A stretch of DNA of 64,000 nt, taken from positions 1 to 64,000 of the forward strand of contig CALVXI010000007.1 in assembly GCA_944368975.1 (NCBI GenBank), given 5' to 3'. This document shows, in pieces, positions 57,723-64,000 of the stretch (position 1 is the stretch's first letter; each line of letters begins with the position of its first letter). This DNA comes from an uncultured Bacilli bacterium (GTDB lineage Bacteria > Bacillota_I > Bacilli_A > RFN20 > CAG-826). The notes under the pieces were generated by a model that saw only the letters and a list, made by a program, of their open reading frames with translations, was not told where the DNA came from and made no database searches. Made by a program: the position numbers and the translations under genes.

Positions 57723-57916
57723 GCACAATTGATATAAAAATTACATAAAATTTTATAATTTTTTATAATAAATATATATCAGTTAAAAACCCTAGAACTG
57801 TTAGAAAGGAAGATAAGATTAACAATTTTTTTATAAAAAATTCTCCTTTTAAGGTTTTGATTATTATATTTTGTATACACCAAAAAGTAAAATTTTATGC
57901 CTTGAAAAAAATTAAT

Positions 57917-57948
57917 ATAAAAAAATCAAGGACTGAATCCTTGATTTT
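57917..57948 (-). terminator. cvpA terminator
   Basis: An 11-bp stem (AAAATCAAGGA/TCCTTGATTTT, 57922-57932 and 57938-57948) lies downstream of cvpA on the minus strand and ends in a T run. Confidence 0.75.
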
Positions 57949-57970
57949 AATTTTGCATTAAAATTTAAAT

Positions 57971-58507
57971 TTAAATACTTCCAAATAACTCAATTACATA
58001 ATTTAGCATCATTTTACTAAAAGTAAATTCGTTCGTTTGAAGTGCTAAATCATTAACAAAGAATGCTCCAATATTATTATCAACATTAGCTAATCCATAG
58101 AAAATCAATAAGTAAACAGTCGCAATAAATACCCCAGTTAGAAAACCTAAAACTCCTCCTAAAAGCTTATTTATTACATTTAAAATTTTACCTTTATTTA
58201 ATAATCGGATAAAAATACCTTTTATTATTTTTAAAACAATAAATACTAGAATAAAAACTATCAACCCAGATATAACTAATAAGATTGCACTAGCTCCATT
58301 ACTTCCAATTGCATTAGCCATATTATTATAAAATGATGTATCAATAAATAGACTTGAAATTGGACTAGCAACATAAAAAGCAATGACTAAGCTAATAATA
58401 AAGTTCAAAAAACCAAGGATTTTAGTCATTATTCCTTTAGCTAAACCTATAATTGTCGATATAACAATTATTAGAAGTATAATAATATCAGTAATTGAAA
58501 AAGCCAT
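57971..58507 (-). CDS. cvpA: CvpA family membrane protein
   Basis: A four-helix membrane protein of 178 residues. It starts FSITDIIILLIIVISTIIGLAKG, the CvpA signature of an Ile-rich first helix then a glycine, and helices follow near 28-50, 72-95 and 120-150. In E. coli CvpA is needed for colicin V production; in Bacillota it is a small envelope protein of unclear role. It lies after gpmA. Confidence 0.85.
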   Translation of the reverse strand: MAFSITDIIILLIIVISTIIGLAKGIMTKILGFLNFIISLVIAFYVASPISSLFIDTSFYNNMANAIGSNGASAILLVISGLIVFILVFIVLKIIKGIFIRLLNKGKILNVINKLLGGVLGFLTGVFIATVYLLIFYGLANVDNNIGAFFVNDLALQTNEFTFSKMMLNYVIELFGSI

Positions 58508-58529
58508 AATTTTAATTAATTAAAATATA

Positions 58530-59285
58530 TTATTTTGCTTTACCTTGATTTTTAACAGCTTCCATCTTTGCTTTAATAGCGTCTTGATTTCCTAAATAAT
58601 ACTTATCTAAAACTTTAAAATCTTCACTTAATTCATAAACAAGTGGAACACCTGTAGGGATGTTTAAATTAATGATATCTTCATCGCTAATATTTTCAAG
58701 ATATTTAACTAAAGCTCTTAAGCTATTACCATGAGCGGCAATAATTACGCTTTTACCAGCAACGATGTCTTTTTTAATAACTTCTTCCCAATAAGGAACA
58801 ACTCTAGCTACTGTATCTTTTAAACATTCTGTTAAAGGTAAGTCCTTTTTATCAACAGTTGCATAAGCTCTTTGTAAAGCTGGATTTCTTGGATCAGTTT
58901 CACTAAGTGCTGGAGGTTGAACATCATAACTTCTTCTCCAAATTTTAACTTGTTCTTCACCATATTTTTCAGCAGTTTCAGCTTTATTTAAGCCTTGAAG
59001 AGCTCCATAATGTCTTTCATTTAATCTCCAAGTTTTGATTACTGGAATATATTCTTCATCCATAGCTTCAAGTACTCTATTTAGGGTATGAATTGCTCTT
59101 TTTAAATAAGATGTATAAGCAACATCAAAATGATATCCACCTTCTTTAAGTAACTTTCCACCATTAGTAGCTTCTTCTTTACCTAATTCACTTAATTCAA
59201 CATCAGTCCATCCTGTAAATAAATTTAATTTATTCCATTCACTTTCACCATGTCTAATTAAGACTAACTTATAAGTTTTTGCCAT
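58530..59285 (-). CDS. gpmA: 2,3-bisphosphoglycerate-dependent phosphoglycerate mutase
   Basis: Interconverts 3- and 2-phosphoglycerate in glycolysis. The phosphorylated His is in [10 protein letters not shown]. The GpmA-specific [14 protein letters not shown] segment and the second His ([15 protein letters not shown]) are present. AAAGGAG precedes the ATG. At 251 residues the length is normal. It is probably co-transcribed with cvpA. Confidence 0.96.
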   Translation of the reverse strand: MAKTYKLVLIRHGESEWNKLNLFTGWTDVELSELGKEEATNGGKLLKEGGYHFDVAYTSYLKRAIHTLNRVLEAMDEEYIPVIKTWRLNERHYGALQGLNKAETAEKYGEEQVKIWRRSYDVQPPALSETDPRNPALQRAYATVDKKDLPLTECLKDTVARVVPYWEEVIKKDIVAGKSVIIAAHGNSLRALVKYLENISDEDIINLNIPTGVPLVYELSEDFKVLDKYYLGNQDAIKAKMEAVKNQGKAK

Positions 59286-59350
59286 ATTAAATCTCCTTTT
59301 GATTACTCAATTATTTTATACTTGTTATTAAGTTTTTTCTATAAATATAT

Positions 59351-60301
59351 TTATTGTTCAATAAATCTAAAAGTAGATAAAGACGTTGATGCATCATCAA
59401 TAACAAAACTTACTACTAAAGGTGAGTGTGTAAAGTATAAATAATATGCATGAGGTTCTTCACTAATGAGAATTTCACCTTTAAGTATTTCGCCATTACT
59501 AATCGCAAATCCTTCGCTTTGTGAAGATATGTCAATTAAAGTATTTGTAAAATTAACATAATAGTAATTGCCTTCTAGTGAATCGTCTTTTATAACTAAG
59601 TCAGCTTCGCCATCGTAATCATTAGCTTCAAATCTTAAAGTCGATTCACTTGTAAATATATTTTTATCAAATGTCCTTACTTTATAAGTTGTATCACAAC
59701 TCAACTTAATAAAATCATGATAATCTTTTTTATTTGGTGGTAAAGTAACTGTGAAGAAGATATATAAGAATAAAATTGCAGGAATTAATATAGCAATTAT
59801 AATAATAGTGATTAATGAAAAAATAAAAAAATGTGTAGGTTTTACTGGGTTTTTAGGCAAAATAATATCATTAAATTCAAGATTTACATTTTTAAATTCA
59901 TAATTTTTAAAATCCTCACTATGTTTAAATTCATCAATTATTCTTTTAATTTCACTATTTTTTAGATAAGTGATTTTATGAATTTTACTAATTTTAAAAT
60001 TAAAATAACTACTTAAAACAATAATAAATTTCTCTTTTAAATTTTTAATATCATGTAAATTATTTAATAGATATGAATAAATAATTTGATCTATTTTAGT
60101 AAGATTGGTTTTAAAAGAAAATGCTCTATATATTTCACTAAAAATATCTAAAGTCAACTTTTTAGCATCATCTTCATCAATATCTAATAATAAAAGTATA
60201 TTGAATACAAAATCTTTCTTTTCGTTAAATATTTTTTTATATTCTTCAGTGATATATTTATCTTTATTAAGAAAATATAACTTCAAATAATTATTATACA
60301 T
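59351..60301 (-). CDS. Membrane protein with a sigma-like cytoplasmic domain
   Basis: I do not recognise a named family. The N-terminal 125 residues resemble a worn ECF sigma factor: EDDAKKLTLDIFSEIYRAF (43-61) looks like region 2, and LKEKFIIVLSSYFNFKISKI (88-107) followed by LKNSEIKRIIDEFK looks like region 4. One membrane helix follows (about 157-184). The remaining 130 residues are polar and beta-rich and lie outside. GGAGG precedes the ATG. It may sense an extracellular signal, but activity as a sigma factor is doubtful. Assignment by pattern only. Confidence 0.55.
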   Translation of the reverse strand: MYNNYLKLYFLNKDKYITEEYKKIFNEKKDFVFNILLLLDIDEDDAKKLTLDIFSEIYRAFSFKTNLTKIDQIIYSYLLNNLHDIKNLKEKFIIVLSSYFNFKISKIHKITYLKNSEIKRIIDEFKHSEDFKNYEFKNVNLEFNDIILPKNPVKPTHFFIFSLITIIIIAILIPAILFLYIFFTVTLPPNKKDYHDFIKLSCDTTYKVRTFDKNIFTSESTLRFEANDYDGEADLVIKDDSLEGNYYYVNFTNTLIDISSQSEGFAISNGEILKGEILISEEPHAYYLYFTHSPLVVSFVIDDASTSLSTFRFIEQ

Positions 60302-60311
60302 ATTTTACCTC

Positions 60312-60476
60312 CTAACGTTGAATTCTTGTCCCACAAGAACAATACCATTTAATACTTCCATTTGAATCGGGATATTCAAAGTAGGCTCTATGTTGACTAT
60401 GCTTTTGATTTACATAATGAAATTCCACCACATAAAAAACTTAAACTAAATAAACAAATTATTTTTTTGCTTTCAT
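60312..60476 (-). pseudogene. Decayed small secreted protein gene
   Basis: A good ribosome-binding site (GGAGG at 60483-60487) precedes ATG at 60476, but the frame stops after five codons at a run of seven A. With one more A it would give a signal-peptide-like sequence (KIICLFSLSFLCGGISL). A second shift is needed to reach a frame encoding YPDSNGSIKWYCSCGTRIQR. It is either dead or a phase-variable gene caught in the off state. It lies just upstream of the sigma-like membrane gene. Confidence 0.5.
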
Positions 60477-60487
60477 AAGATACCTCC

Positions 60488-60661
60488 ATTATTTAAGCAA
60501 CACATAAATTACATATTATTGTAAGCAATATGCACAAATTTCTTCTATCGGCTTCATTTTAAATTATTTAAAAATTACTGTAAAGATGCACACTAGACAC
60601 ATTAAATTTATTGCAATTTTTACTTATGGTCGTATCATTATTAAAAAAATAAAGAATTTTC
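60488..60661. other. Intergenic stretch without recognised features
   Basis: Together with the flanking decayed gene, rpsD promoter and leader this makes a gap of over 350 bases without an intact gene. The sequence here is AT-rich and I see no open frame, strong stem or repeat in it. Confidence 0.5.
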
Positions 60662-60690
60662 TTGAATTTTATTACTTAAAGTAGTATTTT
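60662..60690 (+). promoter_or_regulatory. rpsD promoter
   Basis: TTGAAT (60662-60667), 17-bp spacer, TATTTT (60685-60690), about 160 bases before rpsD. Confidence 0.5.
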
Positions 60691-60696
60691 ATTAAA

Positions 60697-60853
60697 GCAT
60701 TGTAAATGCAGCAGTTAAATACTTCTTGTCCGACGAAGTGAACAAATGTAAGTAAGTAGTCTAAGCTACAAGATGAAAACCTAATCACTTCACCCGAAGA
60801 AAGGAATTTAATTCTTCATTTATTAATGTTATTAATAAAGGAGATTTTAGAAC
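60697..60853 (+). promoter_or_regulatory. Probable S4 leader RNA
   Basis: The 157-base leader holds a GAAGTGA segment (60735-60741) that can pair with the later TCACTTC (60785-60791), plus further stems around GAAGAAAGG. Bacillota rpsD is autoregulated by S4 through a structured leader of this size. I could not test it against a covariance model. Confidence 0.45.
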
Positions 60854-61465
60854 ATGAGAAATTTAGACTCAAAATTCAAACGTTCAAGAAGACTTCAATT
60901 TTCATTAAGTGAAACTGGTAAAGAATTAGCTAATGATAATAAAAGAAAAGGTCTTCCAGGACAACACGGTGCTGATAAGAAAAAATTATCAGAATATGGC
61001 AAACAACTTCAAGAAAAGCAAAAATTAAGAGATATGTACGGAGTTAATGAAAAACAATTCCGTAGATTATTCATTCTTGCTACTAAATCTAAAGATGTTA
61101 CAGGTACTGCTTTCTTTAGAATTCTTGAATCAAGACTTGATAATTTAGTATTTAGACTTGGCTTTGCTACAAGTAGAGCTCAAGCTAGACAACTAGTTAA
61201 CCATGGACATATTTTAGTTAATGGTAAAAAGATTGATATTCCTAGTTATTTATGTAAGGTTAATGATGTTATTTCTGTTAAAGAAAAATCAAAAGACTTA
61301 GTTATTATTAAAGCTGCTATTGAAGCAACTCCTACTACTGTTGGTTATGTTTCAAGAGATACAGAAAATAAATCAGGTGTCTTTACACGTTTACCAGAAA
61401 GAAACGAATTAACTCAAGATATTAAAGAAGCTCAAATTATTGAATACTACAATAGAAGATTATAA
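60854..61465 (+). CDS. rpsD: 30S ribosomal protein uS4
   Basis: Primary 16S rRNA-binding protein and, in Bacilli, repressor of its own gene. The 203 residues contain the S4 RNA-binding domain (RLDNLVFRLGFATSRAQARQ with LVNHGHILVNGKKIDIPSY). AAGGAG precedes the ATG. The N-terminal zinc cysteines are absent, as in many Bacilli. It is a single-gene unit with leader and terminator. Confidence 0.98.
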   Translation: MRNLDSKFKRSRRLQFSLSETGKELANDNKRKGLPGQHGADKKKLSEYGKQLQEKQKLRDMYGVNEKQFRRLFILATKSKDVTGTAFFRILESRLDNLVFRLGFATSRAQARQLVNHGHILVNGKKIDIPSYLCKVNDVISVKEKSKDLVIIKAAIEATPTTVGYVSRDTENKSGVFTRLPERNELTQDIKEAQIIEYYNRRL

Positions 61466-61487
61466 TTTAAACTTTAAATGTAGCACT

Positions 61488-61517
61488 AATAACTCTCCTC
61501 GTGAGAGTTATTTTTTA
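61488..61517 (+). terminator. rpsD terminator
   Basis: Stem AATAACTCTC/GAGAGTTATT (61488-61497 and 61503-61512), loop CTCGT, then a T run. Confidence 0.9.
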
Positions 61518-61684
61518 TTCTCTTATAAGTCTAATTATTTCTTTTTTTAAACGAAATAAAGTTAGTAAATAAAGTAGTATTAAAATGATAATAGCAGGTA
61601 GAATAGTTATTAAAAGTAGTTTTCCTTACATCATTATCACCACATATTAAATTAACTTTTTATTTAAAAGCTTTCGTTAAATTA

Positions 61685-62449
61685 TTAATTGATATTTTCA
61701 TAAATAGTTAATTTAATAGGACAATGATCGCTACCATAAATTTCGTTTAAAATCTCACTATCTTTAATTTGACTTATAAATTCTTTGTTAACAATAAAAT
61801 AATCTATTCTCCATCCAGCATTATTCTTTCGACTATTAAACATATAACTCCACCAACTATATTTAATAGTATTTGGATAAAAATATCTAAAAGTATCAAT
61901 GAATCCACTTTCTAATAATTCACTAAATTTTGTTCTTTCTTCTATTGTAAACCCTGCAGATCTTAGATTATTTTTTGGATTTTTAATATCTATTTCTTTA
62001 TGAGCAACATTTAAATCACCACATAAAATAACATTTTTCTTCATTTTAAGATTAGTCAAATATTCTTTTAATTTTTCTTCAAATATCATTCGATAATCTA
62101 ATCTAAGTAATTCTTTTTTAGAATTTGGCGAATAAACATTTACTAAATAAAAATCATTAAATTCAAGTGTAATTATTCGACCTTCATCATTATATTCATC
62201 ATTTATTCCATATATAACATTAAGAGGTTTTAATTTTGAAATAATTAAGGTCCCACTATAACCTTTTTTAATAGCGTTATTAAAATATATAAATGGATAA
62301 TCTTTAAAAACGTTATAAATACTAGCATCTATTTGCATTTTTGTTTCTTGAAAACAATAAATATCACTTTTGTCATTATTTATAAAATTCATCAAATCTT
62401 TATTTAGAATTGATCTTAATCCATTAACATTAAAACTTACTATATTCAT
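61685..62449 (-). CDS. xth: Exodeoxyribonuclease III / AP endonuclease
   Basis: Mg-dependent AP endonuclease for base-excision repair. The 254 residues begin MNIVSFNVNGLRSIL and show CFQETKMQ, GDLNVAHKEIDIKNPK and the final GSDHCPIKLTI, which hold the metal and catalytic residues. It is of the ExoA/XthA type. The start overlaps the stop of the upstream six-TM gene by 4 bases. Confidence 0.95.
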   Translation of the reverse strand: MNIVSFNVNGLRSILNKDLMNFINNDKSDIYCFQETKMQIDASIYNVFKDYPFIYFNNAIKKGYSGTLIISKLKPLNVIYGINDEYNDEGRIITLEFNDFYLVNVYSPNSKKELLRLDYRMIFEEKLKEYLTNLKMKKNVILCGDLNVAHKEIDIKNPKNNLRSAGFTIEERTKFSELLESGFIDTFRYFYPNTIKYSWWSYMFNSRKNNAGWRIDYFIVNKEFISQIKDSEILNEIYGSDHCPIKLTIYENIN

Positions 62450-63384
62450 TGATTAATTCCTTTTAATATTTTATAAATGAAAACTCCACATAAAGGAATC
62501 ATTAAAAATAAAAATGATGATAAACCTAGTGAGAAAATAAAGCCAACACTTGGTTCAATATTTGTATTCGGATTATTAAAATTACAAATCGTAATCACTA
62601 AATAAGTGCAAATTATAATAACCCATATAACAGCTAAAGATATAATAACCGCCTTTAAATAAATTAAATCACCTTCAAAGGTTTGACTACGTACTTTAAT
62701 TGCAAAATTATAAATTCTTTTATTAAAGCTATAAGATAAACATATACAAGAAATAAATAAAAAAACAAGTCCAAAAGTTAAAATAAAGCATGTTAATAAT
62801 TCAATTGAAAGTATTATTTTTGTATCACCTGAAACACTAAAAGCATTAGAAAAACTTGATATAACGATCGCTCTATAAGTCGAATTATTCGTACTAATTA
62901 AGCTTTCAAATATTGAGAAGGTCTCTCCTCCTGCTATTTTAAAAGAAGGCACAAAAATAGCTAAAAAGCAAAATACAAATAATAAGAAAAATAAAATTGA
63001 AGAAATAATAAATACTAATCTTAATAAATCAATTTTATCTTTGGATATTTCTTCACTACTTTTTAAATATTCTAAATTAACTGATTCATAATGCATTCTA
63101 TCAACTATTTCTTCATCATAAACATCTACTAAATTTGAATCTAAATCATTAAGATTCTTATTTTCTTTTCCATAGATATGAGTAACAATCCATAGTGAAA
63201 TAGTCGATACTAAGGTAATCATTAAACTAATTATTCCCCCAAGTAACCAGTTTTTCCCTCGACCTAATCCCACTAAAAGCATTATAAAACCTATTGTTAA
63301 ACTAATAACAGTGATTAAAGAAAATAATCTTCTAAATAATGCTAAATGACTTAATTTTTTCTTTATTAAATTAATTTCTTCCAT
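62446..63384 (-). CDS. Six-TM membrane protein, unknown
   Basis: The 312-residue protein has six likely membrane helices (about 20-42, 50-70, 122-146, 195-222, 240-265 and 280-305). A charged cytoplasmic linker (NLNDLDSNLVDVYDEEIVDRM) lies between helices 2 and 3. No transporter or enzyme motif is recognised. Its start lies one base after the stop of the M6-protease-like gene, so they are probably co-transcribed. A processing or secretion role is only a guess. Confidence 0.7.
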   Translation of the reverse strand: MEEINLIKKKLSHLALFRRLFSLITVISLTIGFIMLLVGLGRGKNWLLGGIISLMITLVSTISLWIVTHIYGKENKNLNDLDSNLVDVYDEEIVDRMHYESVNLEYLKSSEEISKDKIDLLRLVFIISSILFFLLFVFCFLAIFVPSFKIAGGETFSIFESLISTNNSTYRAIVISSFSNAFSVSGDTKIILSIELLTCFILTFGLVFLFISCICLSYSFNKRIYNFAIKVRSQTFEGDLIYLKAVIISLAVIWVIIICTYLVITICNFNNPNTNIEPSVGFIFSLGLSSFLFLMIPLCGVFIYKILKGINQ

Positions 63385-63385
63385 A

Positions 63386-64000
63386 TTAACTAATCCTTAT
63401 TGTCGCACTATCTTCATTTATATTTGTAATTTCTATATTATAAGAGCATGAACTTCCATCATTAAATTGAGAATTTGGAAAATAAGCTTCATAGCTAGAA
63501 AAGCTAAAACTATCACCTTCACAAAATAAAGTGTTATCAAAAGGAATTATCTCATCATTTAAAGTTCCATATTCATTACTTATTAAAGTTATTAACGAAT
63601 AGCCTGTCGCTGAATAACTTTCGGTATTACTACTTCCAACTTGAATAAAACGATTAGAATTACTGTGTGGTAATTTATATTCATATAAATTTAAGTAATT
63701 ATAATAATTATAATTAACTTCGATTAATCGAGCGTCAATATGATAAATAATAATCCCATAATCTTGATACATTAAATCAAGTCCATCGCCATAAGGAATT
63801 TGACTATCTAAAGAATTTAAAGAAGTCGGTGTATAAAATTCAATTAATAAATATTCTCCAAAAGGATTATCGTAATAAGATTCACTAGGAATTAATAAAA
63901 AATCACCTGTTTCAGTAAACGATCTTAAAGTATAAATTCCTTCATTTTTTATAATTTCCGGTTTAACCCAGCCTAAAGCATATTTTGAATAACTATCATG
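63386..64000 (-). CDS. M6 metalloprotease-like protein, 3' part
   Basis: The frame is open to the right window edge, so only the last 204 residues are seen. HDSYSKYALGWVKPEII and the following YTLRSFTETGDFLLIP and YHIDARLIEV match the region after the zinc site in M6 (immune inhibitor A-like) proteases. The HExxH motif would lie beyond the edge. The C-terminal end carries a jelly-roll-like strand pattern (SYNIEITNINEDSATIRIS). M6 proteases are usually secreted. The assignment rests on pattern only. Confidence 0.7.
   Translation of the reverse strand, partial: HDSYSKYALGWVKPEIIKNEGIYTLRSFTETGDFLLIPSESYYDNPFGEYLLIEFYTPTSLNSLDSQIPYGDGLDLMYQDYGIIIYHIDARLIEVNYNYYNYLNLYEYKLPHSNSNRFIQVGSSNTESYSATGYSLITLISNEYGTLNDEIIPFDNTLFCEGDSFSFSSYEAYFPNSQFNDGSSCSYNIEITNINEDSATIRIS

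Larger units (their letters stand above)
55804..57800 (-). mobile_element. IS607-family transposon
   Basis: The unit holds tnpA (serine recombinase) and tnpB overlapping by 32 bases in the order typical of IS607. No terminal inverted repeats are expected for this family, and none are seen, so both ends are approximate: the left end (minus-strand view) lies somewhere between 57723 and 57900, and the right end near 55803. Both genes are intact, which suggests a recent arrival. Its target is a decayed gene, so little harm would result. Confidence 0.8.

Noticed and set aside
61515-61650. Minus-strand frame encoding a short hydrophobic helix after rpsD
   Set aside because: The helix-like frame has no ATG, GTG or TTG start; an ATGATG just upstream runs straight into TAA.

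Overview
The window is 64 kb of very AT-rich bacterial DNA (by eye well under one third G+C). It is densely packed and uses the standard bacterial code: TGA serves as a real stop (for example ending ruvX) and tryptophans are TGG. The gene set and order point to a Bacillota/Bacilli lineage with a small genome, such as the gut groups near Erysipelotrichia/RF39 or walled relatives of Mollicutes. Evidence includes hrcA-grpE-dnaK-dnaJ under CIRCE control, rimP-nusA-rnpM-infB-rbfA, ribF-rpsO-pnp, an RNase J next to ftsK, an infC-rpmI-rplT operon with its leader, a T-box before alaS, and ComEA/ComEC. The exact taxon cannot be fixed from sequence reading alone.

Layout. 0.1-9 kb: rpsU, deoC, rpmF, then the heat-shock operon running leftward (hrcA, grpE, dnaK, dnaJ, a zinc-ribbon/TM2-like gene, rsmE, an unknown gene, mtaB). 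prmA, usually between dnaJ and rsmE, is absent here. 9-17 kb: hemW, a one-TM acidic protein, a degenerate Fic-fold protein with a winged helix, lepA, a nuclease-XPD helicase fusion, fmt. 17-25 kb: rpsT, holA, comEC, comEA, greA, a DUF1292 gene, ruvX, alaS. 25-38 kb: mnmA, dtd, rarA, pdp, an NSUN/RsmF-type methyltransferase, plsC, pulA, acpS, ftsK and an RNase J paralogue lacking its metal ligands. 38-52 kb: pnp, a heterodimeric ABC exporter, rpsO, ribF, a TtcA-like gene, rbfA-infB-rnpM-nusA-rimP (no ylxQ or truB in their usual places). 52-64 kb: hydroxyacyl-CoA dehydrogenase, an SDR, infC-rpmI-rplT, a decayed gene interrupted by an IS607-type transposon with intact TnpA and TnpB, cvpA, gpmA, a sigma-like membrane protein, a decayed small secreted gene, rpsD, an exonuclease III, a six-TM protein, and a protein running off the right edge that resembles the C-terminal side of M6 metalloproteases.

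Most genes serve translation, tRNA/rRNA modification, RNA decay, protein folding and DNA repair. Regulation is visible at several loci: two CIRCE operators at the hrcA promoter, an Ala T-box with GCC specifier, r-protein leaders before rpsO, infC and rpsD, an AUU/AUA start for infC, a hairpin hiding the comEA ribosome-binding site, and several genes whose -10 box sits 6-9 nt before the ATG (probable leaderless mRNAs).

The least explained signal is a set of four arrays of the hexamer TTAGTA (reverse TACTAA) repeated with an exact 11-bp period. Each starts at, or within three bases of, the stop codon of hemW, lepA, an ABC gene or ribF. I know of no standard feature class that matches them. Other items of note are the metal-site-less RNase J, the Fic fold with a lost active site, and the sigma-like/TM fusion.
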